Shown here: positions 12,801 to 24,800 of the stretch, piece after piece | Layout: every line of letters starts with the position of its first letter | Numbering within the stretch: position 1 is the stretch's first letter | Assembly: GCA_030386875.1 (NCBI GenBank) | Contig: CM059568.1 | Coordinates: forward strand, 14,820,316-14,884,315 | DNA: 64,000 nucleotides | Direction: 5' to 3' | Origin: Morinoia aosen | Taxonomy: Eukaryota > Arthropoda > Malacostraca > Amphipoda > Talitridae | Notes under the pieces: model-generated | Database searches by the model: none | What the model was told of the DNA's origin: nothing | Seen by the model: only the letters and a program-made list of their open reading frames with translations | Made by a program: the position numbers and the translations under genes

Positions 12801-15800
12801 TTTAAAAATCAAGTCTTTGAGCAGGTTAGATGTTTTTAGGTTACCTTAGCATCAGATCGGCCTTTGGAACTTCAATACTTCGTGCCCTCTTTGTTTCTTT
12901 CGGTTTTCATGTCTTCTTCGCTCTCCTATCTTTGTTATTTCTTTTCCTTCCATACTTACATTTCTGTGCGCACGTTATGCTACTTAGTGTTGAAACCTTT
13001 CATGTAGCACCTTGAATGTATATGTGTATAATACTGATAATGTTACAGTGCTCTTGCGTAAGAATGTATTTAGACAGCACTATGCGTTGAGAACTGAGCT
13101 CATGGTTCTTGTGGATCTCTGCTCGTGGTTCTCGGGCTTGGCTGGAGCCTACTCCACCGCTACCCTTCGTAATGTAAACGTGTGTCCTGCTGTGTGTACT
13201 GATTATACAAACTCCAAGAGTCTCGTCTTCTTAACCTACGTCCATTAGGTTATGGGCCCAGTAAACCTTCCGATGAAGCAATATCAAGTGAGGTTATCTT
13301 AAGTCCCGAAGCGAAAAACAGCCCGGGACAGCGAGAACAGAAGTTGGTGATTTGTTAGTGCTGTGTGAGACAGAAACGGTGAAAGAGAAAGAAACATGGC
13401 AGGCTCCGTAAGTGAAAGTGCAAAGAACTGCCTCACGGCTCTTAATGATAAAAACTATCCTACGTGGAAGCTGCAAATGAAGATGATTCTGATGAAGGAA
13501 AAACTGTGGAACTTGGTTCGAGGAACGGAAACCATGCCACAGACTACGGACGAGACTGCTCGAAGAAAATTTGAAGAAAGACGTGACAGTGCACTTGCAA
13601 CAATTGTGCTTGGTGTCGAAACAAGTCAACTTTATTTGTTGGGTGATCCTACTGACCCTGTGCAACTATGGCATAAGATTGAAGATACATTCCAGAAGAA
13701 AACTTGGTCTAACAAGTTCAGACTACGCAAAAGACTCTACAACATGAAACTAAAAGAAGACCAAGACTTACAAACTCATCTCAAAGCATTTGTCGAAATA
13801 TTTGAGTCCTTGAGTGTGATTGATGACGCAGTTGATGAAGAAAGTCGTGTAATAATCTTGCTGTCGTCACTTCCCGACCATTTCTCCACACTGGTGACTG
13901 CACTGGAAGCTCATGAAAAACTACCGTCATGGGATATTGTGACAGAGCGTCTTCTGAATGAAGAAGCAAAACTGAAAAACCAAAGTGCTTCAGACTTCAG
14001 TGAAAAATCCCTTGTGACCTCCAAATTGAAAAACTCACGATGCTTCGAATGCGGAAAATTGGGACACCTACGTACCAAGTGCTGGATCTATCAAGAAAAA
14101 TTGAAGAAAGAAGATGGGAACCACACAGAAAACCAAAACAATTTTGTAGCAGGTAAAACAAATTATATCGGTGCATTGTCTGTGATAAATATCAATAATT
14201 GTTGGGTAATTGATTCCGGTGCAACAGCACACATGTGTAATAATAGGAATGATTTTTCTTGTATGAATGAGCTATCTAGTCCAATTAACATTGAAGTTGG
14301 TGATGGTAGAAACTTGCAAGGTGTTGGTGTAGGTGATGTTGAAGTTATGGTGTTGTTGCCTAAAGGTCGAGTAGATACCTGTGTTGTTAAGAATGTCTTG
14401 TATGTACCTGGTTTAGCTTACAATTTACTTTCCGTGCCTCAGATTACAGAAAGTGGAAACTCAGTTTACTTTGACGAAAGCTCATGTAAGATTGTAAATA
14501 AAGACGATGAATTAATTGCCTTAGGCAGTAAAGTAGGAAAATTGTATAAACTTAATTGCACCCTTAATTCAGCCGCTAAATGCATGAACGTTTCCTCTGA
14601 TGAAATTCTGTGGCATAAACGATTTTGTCATCTAGGATTCAATAATCTTAAGAAATTAGGCACTAAGAATCTTGTTAGAGGTTTTGATTGTTCTGTGAGT
14701 GGAGATAACATTTTTTGTGAAAACTGTTGTGATGGTAAAAATCATAGGCTTCCGTTCCCCAAAACAAATCACAAAAGGAAACGCCAACCCTTAGAACTTA
14801 TCCACAGTGATGTGTGTGGCCAGCTTAATCCCATATCACTTGGGAGTGGAAGGTATTTTGTAACCTTCATAGATGACCACTCCAGATATACTTGGGTGTA
14901 CATTATCAAACATAAGAGTGATGTTTTCAAAGTGTTTCAGGAGTTCAAATCCTTGGTAGAAAATCACTATGATCACAAAATTAAAATTCTGCGCTCCGAT
15001 AACGGTGGGGAATACATCTCTAATGACTTTGAACAATTCCTAAAAGGGGAAGGAATTATCCATGAAAAAACTGTGCCTAAGACACCTGAACAAAATGGAG
15101 TTGCAGAAAGAATGAATAGAACTCTTCTTGACTCTGTCAGAGCTATGCTGTCTGGTTCAAAGTTACCAAAATCATTCTGGGGTGAAGCTATATCAACTGC
15201 CGTGTATGTCAAAAATAGGAGCCCTGCTAGTGCATTGAATGATATGACCCCTTATCAGGCCCTTAATGGACACAAGCCCAACGTACAGCACCTCAAAACC
15301 TTTGGCTGCAGTGCGTACGCTCATGTCCCCAAAGATGAGAGGGAAAAACTTGATCCAAAATCTAAACCGTGTGTTCTTGTAGGATATGGAAGTGGATCCA
15401 AGGGATATCGTCTGTATGACATAAACAGTAGAAGGATATTTTTGAGTAGAGACGTTATGTTCAATGAATCTCAGCAGATGCCAATTGAGAAGGAGCCTTC
15501 AGAAGTAAATGATGGAAATTTTTCTCTTCTTCCTCAGGATCCAGAGCCAGAAGACTCTGAGGGAGGGGTGGAGCATAGACAGTCAGATGCTGGGATGGAG
15601 GGAGTGCAGCCTAGACAATCAGCCAGATATCGACGGGCTCCTGATAGGTTTGGTGAATGGGTGTATTTAATGAAAAATGAGCTTGATATACCATCTTGTG
15701 TTCAAGAAGCACTCAGTGGACCAGAAGCAAAACTATGGGAAACAGCTATGGAGAATGAGATGGAGTCTATAAATCAAAACAGAGTATGGTCCCTTGTAGA

Positions 15801-18800
15801 GTGTCCTAATGACAAAAAACCTATCAAATCAAAGTGGATCTTTAAAAGAAAAACCGGACCCGACGGAAGCATTTGCTCGTACAAAGCTCGCCTTGTGGCT
15901 CAGGGCTACTCACAAAAATATGGCATCGACTACGACGAGACCTTCAGTCCCGTGGTTCGATTTGAGTCTGTCAGGACAGTACTAGCTTTGGCTGCCAAAT
16001 GCAACATGCAAGTCCATCACATGGACGTTGCAACAGCCTTCCTTAATGGAGAACTGATTGAAGAACTATATCTGGTTCAACCTGATGGTTTTATTGTCAA
16101 AGGCAAAGAAAATCTGGTGTGTAAACTACAAAAATCGCTCTACGGACTAAAACAAGCTCCTAAGTGTTGGAATACTACACTAGATAGCTATTTGAAGAAA
16201 TTGGGTTTTGTACAATCTAAGAGTGATGCTTGTATATACACTCGTGTTCAAGATAAGAAACTGTGTATTGTGGCGGTGTATGTAGACGATCTAATAATTG
16301 CTTCTGAGTCTGGTGATGAAATAAATCAAATAAAGTTGAGCCTTTCTACCCAATACAAAATGAAGGACCTTGGTGTGCTGAGTTACTTCCTAGGTGTAAG
16401 TGTTGAACAATTTAAAAACAATGTCTTCTTGAATCAAACTGCCTACACTGAGGCTCTGTTGTCAAAATTTGGCTTTGATAATTGTAAACCTGTTGCAACT
16501 CCCGCCGATGTAAACGTAAATCCGATATGCTCCCCAAATGATGTCGAATTTGACCCTGCCACTTATCAAAGTGCTGTAGGTAGCCTTTTGTATTTGTCAA
16601 CCAGAACTCGACCTGACATTGCATTCGCAGTGAATAATGTTGCTAAATACAGCTCCAAACCTCTTGAACAGCATTGGATGTGTGTTAAGAGAATATTCAG
16701 GTACCTGAGAGGCACCTCTAAACTAGGTCTCTTGTATAGCAAATGTTCTGATACTTGCATTGGTTATTCAGATGCTGACTGGGCTGGTGATAAAAATGAC
16801 CGAAAGTCTACCTCTGGTTACTGTTTCACCCTCAGTAATTCGGTAATTACGTGGAGATCTAACAAACAACCTTGTGTAGCCCTCTCAACTGCAGAAGCCG
16901 AATACGTTGCTCTTGCCGGTGCGGCTCAAGAGGCTGTCTGGTTAAAGCACTTACTCAGTGATCTAAATTTTGGGACTATGGAACCAATGGTTATAAACGA
17001 AGACAACCAGTCAGCCATCTGTCTTGCCAACAATCCCAAATATCATGGGAGGAGCAAGCACATCGATATTAAGTTTCACTATGTACGGGATCTTGTAAGT
17101 AACAAAGATATAGACGTAGTGTATTGCCCTACCGACGAAATGCTCGCCGACATATTCACCAAGAACCTGCCGATAGAAAAGTTCTCTAGACTAAGAACGA
17201 AGTTAGGAATGGTCTCATCTGACACACATTCAATGTGAGAAGGAGTGTTGAAACCTTTCATGTAGCACCTTGAATGTATATGTGTATAATACTGATAATG
17301 TTACAGTGCTCTTGCGTAAGAATGTATTTAGACAGCACTATGCGTTGAGAACTGAGCTCATGGTTCTTGTGGATCTCTGCTCGTGGTTCTCGGGCTTGGC
17401 TGGAGCCTACTCCACCGCTACCCTTCGTAATGTAAACGTGTGTCCTGCTGTGTGTACTGATTATACAAACTCCAAGAGTCTCGTCTTCTTAACCTACGTC
17501 CATTACTTAGGAACACGCCTTTTGTATAGATTCCACGTTTTCCTAGGTCTGAAGTAAATGATCTCTTCTCTTTCCTTTAAAAATCTCTTTGGCGTGAAAA
17601 GGGAGTCTCAAATTCAATACTATACTATTATGCTTTTGAACGTGGACGCCATTTCAAAAACGAACATACTTTCAAGCAAATAATAAGATAGTTTCAAATC
17701 CTTAGAAATGGGTATGCGACGAAAAGAGTTTAAACGGAGCTGAAATAAGCGTACAAAATTAGCAACGCGCTCTAGAAATTATTTAATTTCTAAGGACAAT
17801 GAAATTCATTGAGACATCAGTTTTCCACCACTATGTAGCAGTTGTTTTTTGATCTGTAAAGATAATTTATTGTTTTTTTAGCTTATTTATGGTTTTGTTT
17901 CGTCAGATTCTACCAGGGGAGATACTGGAGATCAGCCCAAAAGGACTGAAGAGACTAGACATCGTGCACCGCCCCAAGATCTACCGGCCTCGAGCCACCA
18001 TCACCCTCGAGTACGAGGAGTCTGACGTCAACCAAGCTGCTTCACTGAGGAACTCCGAAATTTCTGCTACCGTTGTCCAGGCCTGTTGCGACCCCTCAAA
18101 AACAGGCTGCTTGGGACCAGTTCCACCGAAGGACGCAGAGGTTAAAGTTCGACAACCTCATGGCAAAACACATGGAGACACTGACAACACTGGAAAAAAA
18201 TCTACGTCTCCAAAATCAGACACGAAAAAAGAAAGTGTCACTCTTAGCGGACAAAAGCAACAAGTTATCTCCCCCGTAAAAATTAATGCTTCTAGTGATA
18301 AAACATCTTCAGAAGAGGACAGTCGTCCTGAGTGTAAATCAGTTGATAATCAAGCAAAACAAAAAGACGGTCGAGCTGCCTCAGACGAACTCAATAATAA
18401 TCCCCTCAAGAAAGGCGAAGGGGATCTCCTAAATAAAGTTTGCTCAGCAGTGTCTAACCTCAGTTGTGACTCTTCCACTTCTCGTACAAGCAACAGCCTG
18501 CAGTCTTCTAACTCGTCTTTAGCAGTCTCATCTTCTGTCTCCAGCTGCAGTTTGTCGTCCTTATCCGACGATGACAACGCGCAGCGCAGCAAGCGACGCT
18601 GCTCCGCTGCCAAGAAGTGCACCGCGCCGGTTGCGTTTTGCATCTTCGAGTACGTTTACTTCGCGCGCCCTGACTCTTTCTTTGAAGGTGAGATGTGCTC
18701 AGTGTTATCGTTGAATGTGATGCCTCTACAGAACGAATGTATCTTCGTTTCAACAGTCGGAATAGAAGTAGCCTGTGCCAACGGTAGCAAAGATTTGACG

Positions 18801-21800
18801 TTCCTTAATTCTAGCTAAACCTTTAGTTACTCGATTTCATTTTGAAATTCCTAGTGTAAAAAGGTGATAGCTTTTTTTTCAAGTGAGGAGTGGGTTTTCG
18901 TCTCCGATCCATTACGCCATCGTCTCTCTCTTCTTTCCAAAGCATCCTGATACTTCACTTCAGAAACATACTTCATTAAATAAAAAAACTGAACTATTTG
19001 TTCAAAATATGAACGCAAGTGGTTTTCTTGCAGAAATTTGGTAAATTTTCAAGAATCTGATGTACGAAAAGTTAAGACAAGCATAAAACAATTTCACTAT
19101 CACCTCAATTTCAAGCAGCATCGCATTGGATCACATGTAAAACATCCGCGGAAAATACGCGTACGTTTGGTTTGGTCAAGCCTCAAAGGGAGCGAGGCTC
19201 GGGGAGAACGAAGACCCACGAAACAAATAGAACGTTAGCTTGGAGGAGGATTTTAAGTTCGTTAGTGCTGCAGTTTGTGTCTGGTTTCCAGAGATCTCTT
19301 GTCGTCATTGAGTGCTGGAGGAAACTTGCAATGGTATTATGCATCATGGAGCGAAGTGTTAAATTGTGATGTCACCATTATCTTGACATTATAATGCTGA
19401 TATAATTTGTTTTTATGTTGAGGTAGTACTGCAGCTTATTAATTCTCATTTTAATTGTTCCTACAAGGTTTATTATTCGCCGTCTTGCCTTTAATATTGA
19501 ATCTCCTGTATGTTTCATTCTGTTTATGCAGGGTGTCTACTAGGTAGTAAAGTAGTAAAAAGTAGTAAAATTTGAGAAGTAGTAAAAAAAGTAGTAAAAA
19601 GTAGTAAAATTTACCTCTGGGTAGAAAAAAATTGTGAAGTGGAATAATTCTTTGAAAATTGAAAGTAATGTACAGGGGTATAAAGTGTATTAAGATTATT
19701 TGAAATATATTTCTCCCAGCATTAGCAATTTTCCGCAGTTTATGTGCAATATTCCTGTATGGCGGGATGTAATTTCAGAATTGGGGGACCCAAAATAGAG
19801 AAATGTTCCAAAATTTTTGAAGCTGACTGTAAATAGTTCATTTTTTCTCATTCAGTTTGATCTGAAGGATATCGAATTGCTTTATGATGGAAAGTTAATT
19901 TGGGCCATTTCAATGTTTAAATTTTACTTTTCTTCAATGCCATTTCATAAATTTTTATGCATTAAATTTTAAATAATCAGTGAATAATCAAGGATTGTAA
20001 ACTTTTCTAAGGTTGAATTTAGTTTCCTGCTCGAGTTTTTTTAAACAATAACCTCAAGTGGCTATTTCTCTCTATAATATTAATATTCAACATTCATGTC
20101 TTATGCTGATTTTCTTTGGATATACCCCATAGCGTTACCTTCGAAGAACAAACTTATCCTTCGTCATATATTAGGCATTTAAACGTCCTTGCCCTAAGTT
20201 TAATAATAGCACTTCACTCAAATTATTGCATCATTTAACCCGTCTCCACATGGTCGACCTACCAAGAGGTTTGAAGAAAATGGGTCAACTGTGCAACTTA
20301 CTGTACATTCATTAATCATGTTAGAAGTTTCATTGGGGGTTCATTGTAAAGAGAGAGAGTTGCTCTTTCTGTCAGCGGGGAAAAAAATACTGTTACCCCG
20401 ATGAAAATCTACGAAATTCGAGTTTATATTTTGGTAAAATACAGAAAAACAGAAATCAGGTAATCACTGGCCATTTTTTATTTATAGCACTTTAATGTTT
20501 TTTTATGATGCATTTTCAGAGTCTGAGTTGCTGAATCTTGTGGTATGTGAATTTTTTTTCAGGTCCAATAGTTCCGGAGTTATGTGCACTATATGTAAAA
20601 CACAGTTTTTATTTTTTAGTTCATTTTGTGTATAGGCTGTTATCAAGCAGTTTCATTGTTTGTAAAGAGTTTGATATGCATAGAGCTTTTCCTCCCGAAT
20701 ACAATGGTGGTATTATTTTTTGCGTAGGAGTAAATCTGTGGATTTGGACTCCCATTTTTGGAACAAAAAACAAAAAAAAAATAAAAATGATGGCGACCTT
20801 CTTAGAGGCAGAGTTTGTGCTGGTATGCCTCAGCTACACTGCTGGCCTTCTAAGAGGTTGTGCAGCGCCGGTAGCTACACTCCAGACAGAGCAGAAGAAT
20901 CCATACAGATTTGAGCTTGATACCTCTCCTTCCCTGTTCCTCCCACCTAATTTTACCCTACACCAATGAATAGCGCTCAACGAGACGCTTAAGACCATAT
21001 ATGGCAACCCTAGGTTTGCTGATGTGAAACATGTGCTAGCTTTGCCGACCTTCTAAGAGTCCAGGACGTGGCGACGGGTTAACTATACCTCACATATGTG
21101 AATATAAAATATAAGCATGGAAGAACCAAGTAATATAACCTTCCAAATCTTATTCAGAGATTAATATTCTCACACTATGCTCTTCAATGTAAACAAAAAT
21201 GGGATTTTATGTGCAATTTAAGGGAAAAACTGGATTTATATATCAACTCTTTCACATCACGTTCCTTGGATCATAATTTTGAATGTATCATATTGCAATA
21301 CATCATTACATCCTCAATTCAGCATCAGTACATTACAATCCTTCAGTGAAGATGTCAAAGGAACTTCTCTGCAGTTCATTTACATCCAGCAATAATATCT
21401 TCCTTTGAAAAGACTGGAGTTTATTCTGTCCGTTTCGGTGTCAGGGGAACATTAACAATTTACTGTAACTATGAATGTTTTTTTTTTTGTAGAATGTTGT
21501 AGCTTACCTCTTTGTAAAGCTGAAAGTTTTTCTCTTTCTCATGACATTACCCCTCAGGGGAATACAATTATTGTACCTATAGGAATTAGCACTCCCAGGG
21601 GGGAATGTCAGGGCCTAAGCTGAAAGTTAGGTAGTCATTTTTTTTTTGTTGAAATAAAATATTTTTTTTATTTTAAGGACCACCTTTTTTCGGTTCACTG
21701 CTGTCCTGTTTTTCAGCACCTACTACTTTCTTCTTCAACTTTGGTCTTATTTCATAATCTTCTTTCACAATTTACTGTTTCTATGTCCTTTCTGCGTAGA

Positions 21801-24800
21801 TTCCGCATTTCATTCAACTCCATACTAAATGGTGCCTTCCTCCTTCCTCTCTTTGATCGCATTTGTTGCTGGGGAGGGAAGCTAAAACTAACAACTAATC
21901 TAATCTAATCCCATGACATTAATTTATGTCCAAATACTGAAAGAATTATGCTATAAAATTGTCTTTTAGAACAAAATGTAAACTTCCAAATGAGAATTAA
22001 GTCCTTTTGGCAGTCATGGCGACTCACGGTTCAGTTCAGTTACCTCCAGGATGTTGTCAGAGGAGCATGGTGATGCTACATCTTATTAAAGTTCTGTCTT
22101 CTATCAGGTTGTAGCAGAAGTTCTGTCCATTTTTTTAGATATGAAATGAAGTGAAAACCCTCTCAAAAATGCATTTATTTAGTCTTCAATATAGGCATCA
22201 TTTTTATTAATTACGTCCTCCCATTTTCCGGTAAGCTTTTTGATTCCTTCTTCATAAAATTTAGATGGTTTGGACGCACAAAGAGAAACTAGTTTCATTT
22301 CGACCTCTTCTCGTGTAGTAAGCCTTTATTCCATTAAATGATTCTGTAAGCCCCTGAAAAGGTGAAAATCTGTTGGAGCAAGATCTGGAGAATATGGTTG
22401 GTGATGCATGACTTCCCAGCAAAATACTTCAACAAGACTTTTGGTTGCGCTTGAAGGGGGGGGTCTGCCATTGTCATGGTGCGGAATCACTCCTTTTCGA
22501 TTGATCAAAAATGGCCGTTTTTCCTGTAAAACTGCTTTTGAACGAGTTAGCTTCTGACAGTAAACTTCAGATGTTATTTTTTGATTGTCACCCAATAATT
22601 CATAATAAACATTAAACAATTCCCTTCAAATCCCAGCATCCACTCAAAAGAATTTTTTTTAGGGTGCAGTCCACTTCTCGGCTGTGGAATTGGCTTTGAA
22701 CAACAACTTAGACACTTTCTTTTGCGCTTAACATTGTTGTAAAGGATTCACTTCTCGTCACCAGTTATGATTCGGTCTAGAAAAGGGTCTGAAGTTCACG
22801 AGAACGCAGTGAAACACAACAGGTCGCCCGTATGTTGCCTGTTGATTTTTGACAAATCGTGTGGGACCCTGTGTCTCAGCCTTTGAGATTTTGCCAAATC
22901 TTTTCATTACCCAATATATGGTCATATGGCTTACATTAAAGGTTTTGTTCATTTCTCTAGTGGTGCAGGTTTGATTTTCATCAATGGCAGCTAGCAATTG
23001 CTCAGAACTGAGTTTTTTTAGCATCTTGCTCATTTAAGTCTTTTAGACTGTAGTCATTTTTTTTTAACAAAAAACGATCTTCTGCAGGTCTTTTCATTCA
23101 CAACATCATTTCCATGTGTCTTTGAGTGTTTTTGCTGCTGAGCCTGCGATATTGCCTTTATGAAATTCAAACAGTAAAATATGCCTGACATGCTTTTTAT
23201 TTGGAGTGTACCTTTGGGCTAAAATTAGTTTTTAATTACGATAATTATCACAGAATATGAGAGAAGAAACAACATTTTATTAATTACCATAGATAAGCAT
23301 ACAACACTAACAAGCTAAATTGAAGTAATCTTGCCCTAAACATATAGCTCAACAATTGGACAGAACTTATGTTACAACCTGATACTATATGTATGTATAT
23401 GAAAGTTACACGAAATTTGCATTTCCGTGATTTTTTCCATAATATAATGTTATTAACCAATTTGTTATCATTATTGATCGCAATTAGGGTGCCAATTTAA
23501 ATTTTGAGGTACGTTAGATATAGTTTACAAAAATTCGTTCACATATTCAATTCGTTCAATAGTTCACAATCTCATATTTACGAAGTGTCATAGTGTTTAG
23601 TCACAATAAAGTTCCCTGATATTCTACCCTGCAGTGTAAAGTGATATGACAATCACCTGGTGTCTACTAGTTTCCAGTTGGTTTATTTTTTGGGTATCAT
23701 GAATGGTTGTCCTCATCGTTGAAAGATGTTAAGACATGGTTCTTTGTCTTAACATTCGATGGAGTCCATTAGGATGGGGTAACTTAGGAATTTAGGTAAC
23801 TTTTTCTCAATGATGCTTTGATTGATGCATTGAGCATGAAGTATTTTAAGTATTAAGAAACTTGGACCCTTTTTGAACATTTGGTATTGCGTGTATCATT
23901 GACTCATACTACTCATTATAGGCTGATGACTTACATCTGGATATTTGGACAACATTCATTATGTAAAAAATAGGTAGTAATTTTTTTCTGGTGAAGGTAG
24001 TAAAAAGTAGTAAAAAGTAGTAAAATTTGGAAATGAAATATCAGTAGTCACCATGTTATGAATTGAATTTTTCATTGCATTAGCAATCGAACGCTGGTAT
24101 AAATAAAAAATCTCGTTAAGCATATCATTCAAGATTTTAAATAATAATAAGCATAAATCAATATACGTAATCAACATACCAAACTCTTATCTTTGTCCAG
24201 ACTTTGTGATTGAAAGCTAATCTGAATAACCAAGGTTAATGCAAGTTCAGGAAAATTTGAGCAAGCGATAAGCTATAAAAATGTGTTGTGTGAAATTTAT
24301 CGCAATAAAAGCATCGTTGTTTAGCACTAATGTTAAAAAGATTCACTCTGTTGGTTTTCGAATTGTATTTACTTGCATTGTCGAACTAGACAGCGCAACA
24401 AAGGGAATGCATTTTTTGTGCTTTTCTCTCAATCTTTTGTTCCGACTGTTGACATGGGTATTACAATACTCGGGAGTGTATAAACTAAGGATCTTTATAA
24501 AGATATTTCAAAACCAATAATGATTCTTTTATCATCTTTATTGGAAATAAACCGTTTTTTATTTTTTTATTTTTGAGAAAAAGTTTGATGTTCAGAAGAG
24601 CATCACTCCTTTGCAGCGCTGGTGATCAATGCTTCGCTCGCAATGTCATGACGACTTCATAGGTATTTCTCCATCCACTCCAGGAGATATCAGCAAAAAT
24701 TGGTACCATCTTCTAATCATGGACATCGTATTTCATTCCCATGCGCTAACCAGTTCCTCATGGTCACAACCAGGCCACACCGTGTACGAGGTGAGGTACA

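Larger units (their letters stand above)
12988..17505 (+). mobile_element. Complete Ty1/copia LTR retrotransposon (4518 bp)
   Basis: Two 260-bp LTRs (12988-13247 and 17246-17505) look identical base for base. The target duplication CTTAG is intact at 12983-12987 and 17506-17510. A copia-type primer site follows the 5' LTR, and a purine tract GAGAAGGAG (17237-17245) precedes the 3' LTR. It has one uninterrupted 1280-codon ORF. All hallmarks point to a recent insertion that could still be active. It sits in Prat's second visible intron, in the same orientation as the gene. Confidence 0.97.
19529..24055. mobile_element. hAT-like element (4.5 kb) with nested insertions
   Basis: The left end starts CAGGGTGTCTACTAGGTA and the right end, read inward, CATGGTGACTACTGATA. 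Both ends continue into runs of GTAGTAAAAA. A short derivative with the same two ends lies inverted at 33885-34614, which confirms the termini. A clean 8-bp target duplication is not visible (TGTTTATG versus TTATGAAT), so the hAT assignment rests on the CAGGG-type ends. No intact transposase is seen; a mariner (22104-23382) and a dispersed repeat (21543-21905) are nested in it. Confidence 0.65.

Noticed and set aside
13294-17261. Antisense ORFs across the copia element (and their mirror images at 60346-63826)
   Set aside because: Shadows of the Gag-Pol reading frame and LTRs.
20538-20969. 143-codon ORF in the hAT-like element
   Set aside because: No hAT transposase motif recognised; composition looks like non-coding sequence with a chance open frame.
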